Assembly: GCF_001583695.1 (NCBI RefSeq)
Contig: NZ_LOBC01000093.1
Coordinates: forward strand, 124,001-188,000
Reading direction: 5' to 3'
Source: Bacillus wiedmannii
Lineage (GTDB): Bacteria; Bacillota; Bacilli; Bacillales; Bacillaceae_G
Length of the DNA stretch: 64,000 bases
Each line of letters starts with the position of its first letter. Position 1 is the first letter of the stretch. The notes below the pieces were generated by a model, which saw nothing but the letters and a program-made list of their open reading frames with translations, made no database searches and had not been told where the DNA came from. Below are positions 44,872 through 54,466 of the stretch, one piece after another. The translations under genes and the position numbers were made by a program.

Positions 44872-45573
44872 GTAAAACTCTATTTTATTTTTGTCAATAC
44901 ATCTTAATTTACTCACTGGTCTTCCTACGTGTTGATACACCATTTCGTTTTCTAATACTCCAATTTCAGTCAAAAACATTACATACTTTCGAATAGAAAC
45001 TCTTGAAACTCCAACTAATTGCGCCATTTCATCTGTTGTAAACGCTCGTCCATTCAGCGACTCGATCTTCTGCCAAATTAATTGCATCGTTTGCTTCGTT
45101 AATCCTTTCGGAAGCTCTTTAGTGACAGTAGGCTCTCTTTTTTCTTTTGGCAAAATTAACGAATCTAATTCCGATTGACTAATTTTTTGTTGTTCTTTCA
45201 TGAAAGTAAGTTTTTCTCGATATATAGTTAACGCCTTTTTAAATCGTTCAAATGTAAATGGTTTAATTAAATAATCTACTACACCATATTGTAATGCTTT
45301 TTTAATACTCCCCATATCATGTACAGCTGAAATCATCATAATATCGATTTCTTTTTCTTGGTTGCGAATATACATTAAAAGCTCAAATCCAGTTTCTTCA
45401 GGCATAAAAATATCAAGTAATACTAAATCTACTCGTGATTCCTCTAATACTTCTATCGCTTCTTTAACGGAGTTAACTGCTTGAACAAGTTCAAACCCTC
45501 CTACTTGCTCTAAATAATGCGTATTTAACATCGCTACCATCGGGTCATCTTCTACAATTAAAACTTTAATCAT
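44866..45573 (-). CDS. malR: malate two-component response regulator (MalR/CitB family)
   Basis: A 235-residue regulator. Receiver domain: KVLIVEDDPMVAMLN, phospho-acceptor in VDLVLLDIFMPEETGFELL (about residue 55) and lysine in YLIKPFTFERFKKAL. The C-terminal part is the CitB/DcuR-type HTH (GRAFTTDEMAQLVGVSRVSIRKYVMFL). It overlaps the kinase gene by four bases (ATGA). Expected to activate the adjacent malate symporter gene, as B. subtilis MalR does for maeN. Confidence 0.9.
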   Translation of the reverse strand: MIKVLIVEDDPMVAMLNTHYLEQVGGFELVQAVNSVKEAIEVLEESRVDLVLLDIFMPEETGFELLMYIRNQEKEIDIMMISAVHDMGSIKKALQYGVVDYLIKPFTFERFKKALTIYREKLTFMKEQQKISQSELDSLILPKEKREPTVTKELPKGLTKQTMQLIWQKIESLNGRAFTTDEMAQLVGVSRVSIRKYVMFLTEIGVLENEMVYQHVGRPVSKLRCIDKNKIEFYV

Positions 45574-47171
45574 ATTTGCCTCTCATCCCTACCTTTAGGT
45601 ATTTCAATTGTTATCGTTGTTCCCTTTCCTACTAATGAATGCATATGAATTTCCCCATTTATTCGCTGTATACTTTCTTTTACAAGATACAAACCATAAC
45701 CGCGGTTATCTCCCTTTGTGGAATAACCTTTCGTAAATAATACCCCTATTTCTTCTTGTATACCTTTTCCCGTATCTTGTACTGTAATGGTTAATGTATC
45801 CCCATATTGTATCTCAACTTCAACTTGCTTCTTTTCACAATTCGTCACTGCCTCTAATGCATTATCAATTAAATTTCCGACAATCGTAATCAGTTCATGA
45901 GTAATACTTTCATCATCCATTTCCGGCATGTAAGAATCTTCACTTATGATTAATTTTATATTTTTCTCTCTAGCATAGCTAAGCTTTCCAAGTAAAAAGC
46001 CAGCAAATACTGGACTTTTTATTCTTTTCATAACCCCACCAATTTCATATTGATGCTCTGATACCATACCGCTTATATACTTCTGTAATTCTTCATACTG
46101 CTTCATGTGTGTAAGCCCTAATACGACATGCATTTTATTCATAAATTCATGCGATTGTGCCCGTAATGCTTCTGCATATAGCCTAATACCAGTTAATTCT
46201 TCTGCTAATTTTCTAATCTCTGTTTTATCACGAAATGTTGCAATTGCACCAACTATTTCTCCTTTTACATATAAAGGGACACGATTCGTCACAATCGTAA
46301 TTCCATAAATATTTTGTTCTTCGTTTAATTGTATCTCTCCCGTTTGTAATACTTCTTTTATACGTGAATTAGGCATATACAACTCAACATCTTTACCGAT
46401 AAAATCTTCTTCAAGTCCACTTTTCTTAAACAATCGTTTTGCCTCATTATTTATTAAAGTTACATTGGCTTCTTTATCTACAGCAATAATACCTTCCTTT
46501 ACAGATTGTAGCATCGTATTTCTTTCTTCAAGAATTTTCGCTATCCTGTGAGGTTCAAGACCAAATAAACTTTTCTTTATATGTCTAGCTAGCAATATTG
46601 CTCCTATAATTCCGACTAGTACTCCAACTCCGACACCAATGTAAATGATATGTCTACTTTCCTTAACTCTCTCTTTTACATTATCTGCTGAAATACCAAC
46701 GGCCACCGCTCCAAGTTGTTCACCTGTTTCAGAAAATACAGGTACAAACACTCGCATTGAAATACCTAAAGTTCCTTCTGCCAGCGATACATGTTCCTTT
46801 CCTTTCAATGCAGGCCCTTCATCTCCCCCAATAAAATGATGGCCTATTTTTTGAGGATTTGGATGTGATTTTCTTATTCCATTCATGTCCATAACTACAA
46901 TAAATTGAACACCTGTGTTTTTTAATATTCTATTTGTATACGTTTGGATTGCAGAAGTATCTGCCTTTCCAATCAAACCATCGATTACAATTGAATCATT
47001 CGCCACAATGTGTGCAATTGTTTTTGCTTTCTCTGCTTGGCTATCCTCCGTCGTCCGTTCTACATTATGACTAATTAATATATCTGTCACAAGTAAAGAA
47101 AAAATTACAACTGTACAAACTAACAATGTAATCGTTTTCCATAAATTCCATAGTCTTCTTCTTTTTTTCAT
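45570..47171 (-). CDS. malK: malate sensor histidine kinase (MalK/CitA family)
   Basis: A 533-residue CitA/DcuS-type kinase. Two membrane helices flank an extracytoplasmic sCache/PAS domain (about 40-170; IVVMDMNGIRKSHPNPQKIGHHFIGGDEG) that binds dicarboxylates in relatives. A cytoplasmic PAS follows (SVKEGIIAVDKEANVTLINNEAKRLF), then the phospho-acceptor LRAQSHEFMNKMHVVLGL and a HATPase_c domain (LIDNALEAV; VQDTGKGIQEEIG; GYGLYLVKESIQ). The frame begins at 47231, but ATG 47171 is the natural start before MKKRRRLW. The regulator overlaps. Confidence 0.9.
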   Translation of the reverse strand: MKKRRRLWNLWKTITLLVCTVVIFSLLVTDILISHNVERTTEDSQAEKAKTIAHIVANDSIVIDGLIGKADTSAIQTYTNRILKNTGVQFIVVMDMNGIRKSHPNPQKIGHHFIGGDEGPALKGKEHVSLAEGTLGISMRVFVPVFSETGEQLGAVAVGISADNVKERVKESRHIIYIGVGVGVLVGIIGAILLARHIKKSLFGLEPHRIAKILEERNTMLQSVKEGIIAVDKEANVTLINNEAKRLFKKSGLEEDFIGKDVELYMPNSRIKEVLQTGEIQLNEEQNIYGITIVTNRVPLYVKGEIVGAIATFRDKTEIRKLAEELTGIRLYAEALRAQSHEFMNKMHVVLGLTHMKQYEELQKYISGMVSEHQYEIGGVMKRIKSPVFAGFLLGKLSYAREKNIKLIISEDSYMPEMDDESITHELITIVGNLIDNALEAVTNCEKKQVEVEIQYGDTLTITVQDTGKGIQEEIGVLFTKGYSTKGDNRGYGLYLVKESIQRINGEIHMHSLVGKGTTITIEIPKGRDERQI

Positions 47172-47206
47172 CCCGTTAATGACTCCCCTAATTGCTGAAT
47201 AGAAAA

Positions 47207-47240
47207 ATAAGTAAGGTGAAAATAATATCACCTTACTTAT
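47207..47240 (-). terminator. terminator of chemoreceptor gene 1
   Basis: ATAAGTAAGGTGA (47207-47219) and TCACCTTACTTAT (47228-47240), followed by T residues on the minus strand. Confidence 0.88.
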
Positions 47241-47249
47241 CTGCTGTTA

Positions 47250-49232
47250 TTATACTTTAAATTTACTAGTCATCACTTGTAGTTCTTCGGCCATCCCAGC
47301 TAAGTTTTGCGAAGCTGAACTAATTTCTTCCATTGAATTCACTTGTTCTTCTGTTGAAGCAGCAACACTTTGCATACTAGCTGTATTTTCTTCTGCAGCC
47401 GCTGCAATTTCATCAATAGCATTTGTCACTTCATTTGCATCTCCAGCAATTCTCTTCGTTGTTTCTACCATTTGATTAACTTGAGAAACAATATGTGTAG
47501 TAGAAATTAAAATTTCCGTAAAACTTGCTTTCGTTTTTGTTACAACATCAAGGCCTTGTTGAACTTCTCCATTCACATTATCCATCGCCTTAACAGTATG
47601 TTCAATATCCGCCTTAATTTCTGCAATTAAATTTGCAATCTCTCCAGATGATTCTCCTGATTGCTCCGCTAATTTTCTAACCTCATCAGCTACAATAGCA
47701 AACCCTCGGCCCTGTTCACCTGCTCTTGCCGCTTCAATAGCCGCATTTAAAGCTAATAAGTTCGTTTGAGTAGCGATGTTTTGAATCGCTTCAGAAATAG
47801 CTCCTACCTGCTTTGATTTCTCATCAAGAAGTTTAATAATGGCATCTGACTCGGATACCGATCTAGAAATAGACTGCATTTGTTTTGCTGTTTGTTCAAC
47901 CAATTCTTCCCCTTCTTCAGCTCTTTCTCTCGCATGTAATGAGGAGATAGAAATTGATTCCGCGCTTCCAGTTACATCTTGAATTGCTGTATTTACCTGT
48001 TGTAATGTAGCCGCACCTTCTTCAACACCTTGACTTTGTGACTCAGCCCCACCTGATACTTGTTCCATTGCAATTGTAATTTGATCTGTCGCATCATTTG
48101 CTTGCTGTACGCTCGCTGTTAACTCTTCAGCCGATGCAGCGACATGTTCTGCTGAAAAACTAATTTGAGTAATCACATCTTGTAAAGAGGCAGACATTTC
48201 ATTAAATGAATTCCCTAATTTCCCTATATCATCCTTGGAATGGATTGTAATTTTCTCTGTCAAATCTCCCTTACTAATTTTATGTGCCGAGTCAGCTATT
48301 TTTCTTAATGGTCTTGTAATAGACTTTGTAATGAAATAAATTAATACACTACCAAATACAATAGCTATAGCAATGACAATCAAAGTCTTATAAAACACTG
48401 GATTCGCAGCTTGGGTAATTTCTTCGTCGAACATAACCCCGACTACTTTCCATCCTGTTTTCTCATTTGTTGCAAAGATTAAATTCTTTTTATCACCTTG
48501 TTCTGTATAAGACACATTTCCTTGTTTTTCTTCATAAATTGGTTTAATCCACGGATCAGTAACTTTTGTACCTGGTTTTCTAGAGGGATGACTAACAATT
48601 TGCTTATTTTGATCTAGAATAACTGCATAACCTTTTTCACCAATGTTAATCATTTTGGAAATTTTTAAGATGTTATCTAAATTTAAGTTAATTCCTATAA
48701 CACCTTTACCATCTTTTACTTCTTTAGCAATTGTCACTACCATATTTTTAGTAGATGCTGATTGATATGGTGCAGTAACAATTACTTTCCCTTTATTTTC
48801 ATGTGCTTCTTTATACCAAGATCTATCTGTTGGATTATACCCATCAGCCATTTGGATAAATGGTTCTCTTATAAACTTTCCCGTCTGTGTTCCAATATAA
48901 ATACCTTCTACTTCTGGATGGAGTTTTATATATTGAGCTAACTTCGTTCTTACTATTTCTTCTTGTCCGTTTGGATATGTATCCTCTGTTAAGACGTCTG
49001 CAAAGTACGCCGCATCAACAAATTTCTCTTCTATATTTTGAGAAATAACAGTATTTAAAACAGAAATATTTTCCTTTGCTTTACCTGTAATTTGTTGTTC
49101 AAAATTTATTTTGGCAGTTTGATATGAAACACCACCGATAATAAGTCCTGGTATAGTTAAAATAAGAAAAAATGAAATGATTAATTTTTTCTTGATACTC
49201 ATACATTTAACCCAGTTAAATATTTTTTGCAT
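47250..49232 (-). CDS. methyl-accepting chemotaxis protein with dCache sensor, copy 1
   Basis: A 660-residue chemoreceptor. TM1 about 17-37, an extracellular dCache_1 domain (about 40-275; [27 protein letters not shown] is the ligand-pocket region), TM2 about 282-302, HAMP (about 303-355) and a long signalling coiled coil with the tip [40 protein letters not shown]. The C-terminus ends with coiled-coil residues and FKV. RBS AAGGAGGCTTATT. It is directly upstream of the malate sensor kinase gene, so C4-dicarboxylate or amino acid sensing is plausible. A paralogue is at 61005-62981. Confidence 0.93.
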   Translation of the reverse strand: MQKIFNWVKCMSIKKKLIISFFLILTIPGLIIGGVSYQTAKINFEQQITGKAKENISVLNTVISQNIEEKFVDAAYFADVLTEDTYPNGQEEIVRTKLAQYIKLHPEVEGIYIGTQTGKFIREPFIQMADGYNPTDRSWYKEAHENKGKVIVTAPYQSASTKNMVVTIAKEVKDGKGVIGINLNLDNILKISKMINIGEKGYAVILDQNKQIVSHPSRKPGTKVTDPWIKPIYEEKQGNVSYTEQGDKKNLIFATNEKTGWKVVGVMFDEEITQAANPVFYKTLIVIAIAIVFGSVLIYFITKSITRPLRKIADSAHKISKGDLTEKITIHSKDDIGKLGNSFNEMSASLQDVITQISFSAEHVAASAEELTASVQQANDATDQITIAMEQVSGGAESQSQGVEEGAATLQQVNTAIQDVTGSAESISISSLHARERAEEGEELVEQTAKQMQSISRSVSESDAIIKLLDEKSKQVGAISEAIQNIATQTNLLALNAAIEAARAGEQGRGFAIVADEVRKLAEQSGESSGEIANLIAEIKADIEHTVKAMDNVNGEVQQGLDVVTKTKASFTEILISTTHIVSQVNQMVETTKRIAGDANEVTNAIDEIAAAAEENTASMQSVAASTEEQVNSMEEISSASQNLAGMAEELQVMTSKFKV

Positions 49233-49376
49233 AATAAGCCTCCTTTATGTAATGTGAATACTTGTGTAATTTTATACAATTAACATATATAAAACAATAT
49301 ATAATGATAACATGTAATTTTTTTGTCAATTATGCATTTTTACATATTCACTACTTCTAAATATTTAATCATAAAA

Positions 49377-49421
49377 AATAAGAGAACTTCAGCTTATATA
49401 ATAAGCTGAAGTTCTCTTATT
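49377..49421 (-). terminator. terminator of C39-like gene unit
   Basis: A 21-bp perfect stem beginning AATAAGAGAACTTCAGCTTA with a three-base loop, 64 bp past the stop codon of the C39-like gene. Confidence 0.85.
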
Positions 49422-49484
49422 TCTTAACAAAAAACACCCACAAAAACTCCTCTTACAGTTCCTTACATCTATTTCCTTACTAAT

Positions 49485-50240
49485 TCATTTAGAGCTTTTC
49501 ACATAACTAATCGCCTGACTCCCCATTTGCATCCATGCCTTTTCAAATGTTCCTCTCGGCACTTTTACATCTAGGCTATCCTCGAGAGGATCCCGAATAT
49601 ATACAAATTCTTCATCGTATCCAATCAGTACTACACAATGTTCATTATACGTAATAGAAACATCTCCGCTATTTGTTTCCCATGTAGTAAATTCATCTTC
49701 ATCTAATGGCGCAAATGTTGCATTCGTAATCATAACTACCGGTTGTCCTGATTTTACACTCTTATAAAGTTCTTCTATACTCTTCCCTGTTAAGTCCACA
49801 GCTTTATTAGGTAAATACTTTTTCGCTAATTGAAAAAGTGGTCCGTGATATACACCATATCCAGATTCAGAAAAGGTATAAATATTCCCTACAAATCCTT
49901 CATTCGGATTCCCACGTACACCATCTTTCATAAAATCAACTTTCTTTATTTCATTTGCTAATTTCATCTTATCCACTGTAATGCCTGCATATTGTAACAT
50001 CATCGCTAAGCTAGTCACTTCACAGCCTCTATCTAGCTCTGGTAATTGCTGAATTAAAGGTACATTCGATAAGATGACCTTTTCATCATTATTACTAAAA
50101 TCTGCTTCTTTTCCGCTTTGTATATTGAAGAATGTTAACTTCTCCACATACTTTGTAATGCCATTTGTATATACATTCCATACTGCTATAGCTAGTAAAG
50201 CCATACATATATACCACTTCCATCTCCTTATCACTCTCAC
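49485..50240 (-). CDS. C39-like cysteine peptidase family protein (YvpB-like)
   Basis: About 250 residues with an N-terminal membrane anchor or signal (about 8-24) and a C39-like (peptidase_C39_2) domain: VPLIQQLPELDRGCEVTSLAMMLQYAG with the presumed catalytic cysteine (about C73) and later YNEHCVVLIGYDEEFVYIRDPL with the histidine and aspartate. The open frame begins with GTG 50240; GTG 50234 is better spaced from AAAGGG, so the first two residues are uncertain. The gene follows the repeat protein gene by seven bases and is cotranscribed. Substrate unknown. Confidence 0.85.
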   Translation of the reverse strand: MRVIRRWKWYICMALLAIAVWNVYTNGITKYVEKLTFFNIQSGKEADFSNNDEKVILSNVPLIQQLPELDRGCEVTSLAMMLQYAGITVDKMKLANEIKKVDFMKDGVRGNPNEGFVGNIYTFSESGYGVYHGPLFQLAKKYLPNKAVDLTGKSIEELYKSVKSGQPVVMITNATFAPLDEDEFTTWETNSGDVSITYNEHCVVLIGYDEEFVYIRDPLEDSLDVKVPRGTFEKAWMQMGSQAISYVKSSK

Positions 50241-50247
50241 GCCCTTT

Positions 50248-51069
50248 TTAGTTCGTTAAATAAGAATAAAACGCGTCAGCATCCGTGCGAATCACCGGTA
50301 CAAAATTTAGTTCTTTTCCTTTTTCAGGCTGATTTTTTTTAATTTTTTCTGCTAATTCTTGAACGTTCATATTCGTTTTATCCATATTAAGCTCATCTGC
50401 CATTTGTAACACTTTTTGTTCATTAATTTCGCTTAATACTTGATATATATCTTTACCATACAAATCAATATGATATTTTTTTGCTTCTTCCTGCACTTTT
50501 TGTTCGTACACTTCTTGCACTAACGTTTCTATCTCTTTTCCTTTTTGGGAAATACCTAACTTCCCTGCTTCCTCTCTTACTTTCGTTCCATAGATTTCTT
50601 CCTCAATGTCTTCTATTTCTTTTCCATTTGTCGAAATGCCTAATTTATCCGCTTCATCATTAATTTTAATCGTATTAATTTGATTAATTAAATTTACAAT
50701 CGTTGTATTCTCTATAGATATGCCTAGCTTTAACGCTTCTTGCTTCACTTTTGTTTCATAGATTTCTTCTGAAAGGGTTCCAACGTCTTTTCCTTCAATC
50801 GAAATTCCTAACTGTTCAGCTTCTCTTCCTACTTCCGTCTCATGAATTTCTTTTTCTAGCGTAATTTGTTCTTTCCCTTCCGTTTCAATACCTAGATTCT
50901 CCGCCTTTTCTTCTGTATGCACCGCATGTATCTTCCCATTATTTAATTGTTCTTTACTGCGCTGCGTGTAATTTGTCTTTCCTTTTGATGTTTCAGAAGG
51001 AGAGGCCCCCCCTAATATGCTTAAGCTCATTACTCCAATAGTGAATACCGTCATCATTTTCTTTTTCAA
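50248..51069 (-). CDS. secreted repeat protein, about seven 30-residue helical repeats (TTG start)
   Basis: A 273-residue exported protein. Signal peptide about 1-24 (MMTVFTIGVMSLSILGGA). From about residue 50 to 250 it has six to seven imperfect repeats of about 31 residues with the pattern A-x-x-LGI-x-x-x-GK-x-I-x-x-L-x-x-EI-Y-E-x-KV-x-x-E, for example EEAGKLGISQKGKEIETLVQ. The start is TTG 51069, eight bases after GGGAGG; the in-frame ATG is too far (20 bases). It is the first gene of an operon with the C39-like gene. I do not recognise a function; the helical repeats suggest a binding scaffold. Confidence 0.8.
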   Translation of the reverse strand: MKKKMMTVFTIGVMSLSILGGASPSETSKGKTNYTQRSKEQLNNGKIHAVHTEEKAENLGIETEGKEQITLEKEIHETEVGREAEQLGISIEGKDVGTLSEEIYETKVKQEALKLGISIENTTIVNLINQINTIKINDEADKLGISTNGKEIEDIEEEIYGTKVREEAGKLGISQKGKEIETLVQEVYEQKVQEEAKKYHIDLYGKDIYQVLSEINEQKVLQMADELNMDKTNMNVQELAEKIKKNQPEKGKELNFVPVIRTDADAFYSYLTN

Positions 51070-51233
51070 AATTAATTCCTCCCTCTTACACTTTCTTTTC
51101 CATCATTCCCTATACATAATCGAAATAACATTATGATCGATATAATCTGCTCAAATACCTTTTTATAATCACTTCTTCATAGGGCGAACTTTCTGTATAT
51201 CATACATGTTATAAATAGTTTCTTAACTTTCCC

Positions 51234-51270
51234 TTAAAAAAAGACGACCTTGCAAAAACAAGATCGTCTT
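51234..51270 (-). terminator. terminator of second two-component operon
   Basis: AAGACGACCTTG (51241-51252) and CAAGATCGTCTT (51259-51270), one mismatch, followed by seven T residues on the minus strand. Confidence 0.88.
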
Positions 51271-51275
51271 CTCAC

Positions 51276-52526
51276 TTATATTCTTTGGTTTTTAGGGAAA
51301 TTTACTTCAAAACAAGCACCCTCTCCCCATTTGCTCTCTACTAATATTTTCCCATAATGCTTTTCTACAATCCAATTTGCGATTGAAAGGCCTAATCCCG
51401 CTCCTTCTGACGCACTTCTCGCTTTATCACCTTGATAAAAACGATCAAATAATTTTGGGATGTCCTCATCTTTAACCCCTATCCCGTCATCTTTCACCCG
51501 TATACGAATTGAATTGCTCGTTTGCGTACAATCGATTTGAATATGCCCGCCCCCATTTGTATACTTCATCGCATTATCTAACAATATGACCATCATTTGA
51601 TGAATTCTCTCTCTATCACCCATAAATGATATGTCATGTTCTACTTTCAATATCATCTCTTTTTCTTGATAGGAAGCAATTTCCTTATATGGATCTACTA
51701 TTTCTTCTAACAATTTATCCATTTCAAATGTTTTCTTATCCATCTCAATTTGATTAGAATCCGAGCGTGCTAACAATAATAAATTAGTTACAAGCTTAGA
51801 TAATCGTCGACACTCCTTTGAAATCGTAGAAATATCCATCGCTTTTTCTTCTATTGTCGCAGATGGTGACTGGAATAACACATCCGTTTTTGATTGAATA
51901 ACCGCAAGTGGTGTCCTTAATTCATGCGATGCATCCGAAACGAACTGCTGCTGTTTTTCCCACGAATTTTGAATGGGTATGAGTGCCCTGCCGGCTAAGA
52001 AAAAGCCGATGCCTATTGCACATAAACTTCCTACACTACAACCAATAACAAGAATTAAAAATAAAGTATTTAACATTTCTTTTTCAGCTGTTATATCTCG
52101 TACAATTTGAACTATTTTTGTATCTTGTTGAAATGCAAACGTTCTAAAATATTGCCCTTGCACTTCTATATCTTGCAAAGTTCCTAATTTCTTTGGAGAA
52201 AACTTTTCCAAATTATCTTCAAAGATAAAACGGCGTTTGCCGTTTTCAATACCTATCTCCACTGTGTTTCCAAGCCAAGTTAACTCCATTATCCTTGGAT
52301 CCCCAATCGGAGGATATCCCCTGATTTTTTTAGGTAGTTTTTTATCATCTGAATTCTTTCTATGCTGAACGGATTTTCCTATCGATTTATCTACTTCATT
52401 ATAAATACGATTATATGTGTATGAATAAATGATACTGCCTAATACACCTATCAAGATAATAAATACTAATGAATTCAATATAGTCAATCGAATACGTGTT
52501 TTCTGAAACATGCTTCCCTTTTTCAT
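51276..52526 (-). CDS. sensor histidine kinase of second OmpR-type system
   Basis: A 416-residue kinase. TM1 about 13-33, extracytoplasmic domain of about 115 residues, TM2 about 152-175, HisKA with FVSDASHELRTPLAVIQSKTDVL (about H205), and HATPase_c with LLDNAMKYTNGGG, VKDDGIGVKDEDIPKLFDRFYQGD and GAGLGLSIANWIVEKHYG. Its ATG overlaps the regulator stop (ATGA), so the two are translationally coupled. Signal unknown; no HAMP domain is obvious. Confidence 0.92.
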   Translation of the reverse strand: MKKGSMFQKTRIRLTILNSLVFIILIGVLGSIIYSYTYNRIYNEVDKSIGKSVQHRKNSDDKKLPKKIRGYPPIGDPRIMELTWLGNTVEIGIENGKRRFIFEDNLEKFSPKKLGTLQDIEVQGQYFRTFAFQQDTKIVQIVRDITAEKEMLNTLFLILVIGCSVGSLCAIGIGFFLAGRALIPIQNSWEKQQQFVSDASHELRTPLAVIQSKTDVLFQSPSATIEEKAMDISTISKECRRLSKLVTNLLLLARSDSNQIEMDKKTFEMDKLLEEIVDPYKEIASYQEKEMILKVEHDISFMGDRERIHQMMVILLDNAMKYTNGGGHIQIDCTQTSNSIRIRVKDDGIGVKDEDIPKLFDRFYQGDKARSASEGAGLGLSIANWIVEKHYGKILVESKWGEGACFEVNFPKNQRI

Positions 52527-53194
52527 TGTTCTTTTAATATATATCCAATACCTCGAACAGTTTGAATATCTTTCTGATAACCGAATGGCTCTAATTTTTT
52601 ACGTAAATGATGTACATATACTTCTACAATTGCTACTGTCGTATCTGAATCAAATCCCCAAACACGATCAAAAATTTGTTCACGCATTAAAATCTTTCCG
52701 CTATTTTGAACAAGGTACTCTAGAAGCTCATATTGTTTTAATGTTAACTTCATACTTTGTCCATCTACTTGAACGTCTTTATCTTTTCCGAACAGTTCAA
52801 TCCCTTTATAACGAATAGTCTGCTTTGTTGTTAAACTACCACTTCTTCGTAACAACGCACGAATTCTTGCTTTTAATTCTGGAGCCTGAAACGGCTTAAC
52901 AATATAGTCATCTCCACCAAAATCTAAGCCTTTCACTCGATCTTCTAGAGAGTCTCTCGCTGTCAAAAATAGGACTGGTGTTTCAATTTTTTCATCACGT
53001 ATTTTTTGAATCACTTCAAAACCGTCCATTTCTGGCATCATCACATCAAGCAAAATGGCATCATATATATTTTGTAACGCTAGAAATAATCCATCTTCTC
53101 CATTCAATGCTGTATCTACTTCAAATTCATCGCGTAATATTTGGACAATAGACTCTAATAAAGAAGCATTATCTTCTACTACGAGTAAGCGCAT
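52523..53194 (-). CDS. OmpR-family response regulator, second system
   Basis: A 223-residue regulator: receiver with RLLVVEDNASLLESIV, acceptor in DAILLDVMMPEMDGFEV (about D51), LTAR and VKPFQ; winged helix SMKLTLKQYELLEYLVQNSGKIL and VYVHHLRKKLEPFG. The frame extends to 53221, but ATG 53194 after AAGGTGAGAAT gives the standard N-terminus. Neighbours downstream on the same strand are the secreted repeat protein and C39-like genes, which are candidate targets by position only. Confidence 0.92.
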   Translation of the reverse strand: MRLLVVEDNASLLESIVQILRDEFEVDTALNGEDGLFLALQNIYDAILLDVMMPEMDGFEVIQKIRDEKIETPVLFLTARDSLEDRVKGLDFGGDDYIVKPFQAPELKARIRALLRRSGSLTTKQTIRYKGIELFGKDKDVQVDGQSMKLTLKQYELLEYLVQNSGKILMREQIFDRVWGFDSDTTVAIVEVYVHHLRKKLEPFGYQKDIQTVRGIGYILKEQ

Positions 53195-53310
53195 ATTCTC
53201 ACCTTCCACCATATCGTTCAATCCTATTTATAATTATATTTTAACGTTTTTCTCAATATAAAATTTGAAAGATTTATTATAAAAATTCTTTCTTAAATTT
53301 TTCTTAATAA

Positions 53311-53346
53311 AAAATTGAAAGAAATAAGACTCCCTTATCTCTTTCA
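53311..53346 (-). terminator. terminator of phosphatase gene
   Basis: TTGAAAG plus ATAAG pair with TTAT plus CTTTCAA with small internal mismatches, overlapping the stop codon; T-rich sequence follows on the minus strand. Confidence 0.65.
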
Positions 53347-54048
53347 ACTTTTTACTACGTACACCTTTTTACTCGGCAATTCTAAACAATTTAACTGGCC
53401 ACCATATACAGCACCGCCATCAATCCCTATAATACGATTACTCCCAAAATACACGCCACAATTCTCACTACCATGAAACGTTTTTGTTTCCGTATGACCA
53501 AATACAACAACCTTTTCACCACTATACCCACTATGAAACTCATTACGTATCCACATTAACGTATATGGTTCACATTCCGAAACTCGCTTCAATGGCTCAA
53601 CACCGGCATGTACAAATATATACTCTTCTGTTTCAATGTAATGATCTAATTCTTGAATAAATTTTACATGTTCCTCTAAAATATGCGATTGTAAAATTGG
53701 TTTTTGGAAGGCTTCTTCATTAACCACAATATCTTCTTCTACAAAGCCATAGCTGTATAAAGTCTTATCTCCACCATTCCTTTTTACCCAATGGTTCCAT
53801 GAACGTTCTTCATCAGTCGTTAACGCTTTAATCATCATATCTTCATGATTACCCTTTAGAACGAGGGCTCCCTCTTCTTTTAACGCTTTTACCTTTTCAA
53901 TTACAGCACGCGCATTTGGACCACGATCTACATAATCTCCCAGTAAAATTAATTGATCCTGTCTTACATCATATTGAGCTTCTTCCAATAACCGTTCGAA
54001 CTTTTCTATTTCTCCATGAATATCACTAATAACAAGAATTCTTTTCAT
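53344..54048 (-). CDS. metallophosphoesterase, PrpA/ApaH-like protein phosphatase
   Basis: A 234-residue calcineurin-type phosphoesterase. The dimetal motifs are clear: RILVISDIHGEIEKFERLL (D-x-H), LILLGDYVDRGPNARAVIE (GDxxDRG), ALVLKGNHEDMMIKAL (GNHE), then FVHAGVEPL and VVFGHTETK. It belongs to the bacterial serine/threonine phosphatase or diadenosine tetraphosphatase group. RBS GAAGGGAATAAT. Single gene. In vivo substrate unknown. Confidence 0.9.
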   Translation of the reverse strand: MKRILVISDIHGEIEKFERLLEEAQYDVRQDQLILLGDYVDRGPNARAVIEKVKALKEEGALVLKGNHEDMMIKALTTDEERSWNHWVKRNGGDKTLYSYGFVEEDIVVNEEAFQKPILQSHILEEHVKFIQELDHYIETEEYIFVHAGVEPLKRVSECEPYTLMWIRNEFHSGYSGEKVVVFGHTETKTFHGSENCGVYFGSNRIIGIDGGAVYGGQLNCLELPSKKVYVVKS

Positions 54049-54156
54049 ATTATTCCCTTCTTTCTAAGCCACTCTCTTTCTAATTATAGTTCAAAACAAC
54101 AGAAATTTCTGAATCCACATTCAAAATCACATTTATTACAAATAAAACGATTGTCC

Positions 54157-54220
54157 TTACAACAATGTAAGTCTCTTGTCATCCAATTCGATAGTTGCAA
54201 GTGCTATATTTCCTTATACT
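54157..54220 (+). promoter_or_regulatory. small-peptide promoter module, copy C
   Basis: TTACAACAATGTAA at 54157-54170, TTCGATAGTTG, then CTTATACTAAAAGTAAGAAATGA with TATACT at 54215-54220 (58 bp from palindrome start). Matches modules at 35121 and 41865. Confidence 0.6.
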
Positions 54221-54260
54221 AAAAGTAAGAAATGAAACAAAAAACAAGGAGAGATGAGAC

Positions 54261-54344
54261 ATGAAAAAAGTGATGGAAGTTGTAGTAGCGGTGGCAGAGG
54301 TTTTCGTAAATGGCAAACAAGTTGCAATGGAGTTAAACAAATAA
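54261..54344 (+). CDS. 27-residue peptide, paralogue 2
   Basis: Short open frame starting MKKVMEVVVAVAEVFVN and ending GKQVAMELNK, a close paralogue of the peptide encoded at 41961-42044; the last ten residues are identical. RBS AAGGAGAGATGAGAC. Shared promoter module upstream and strong terminator downstream. Most differences are conservative (I/V, T/A, L/F), which fits a selected protein sequence. Function unknown; possibilities are a small membrane-active peptide or an intracellular regulator. Confidence 0.72.
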   Translation: MKKVMEVVVAVAEVFVNGKQVAMELNK

Positions 54345-54428
54345 TGAAAAGGACAAGATTCATTCTAGACCCTTTACTCATATAAAAGAGATAAGACTTC
54401 TTCATTTTTTTGATCCCTTATCTCCTTG

Positions 54429-54462
54429 AAAAAGCCGTATCCTTTTTCGGATACGGCTTTTT
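54429..54462 (+). terminator. terminator of 27-residue peptide gene 2
   Basis: AAAAAGCCGTATCC and GGATACGGCTTTTT around TTTTTC. A weaker stem (GAGATAAG with CTTATCTC, about 54386-54424) precedes it. Confidence 0.92.
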
Positions 54463-54466
54463 CTTA

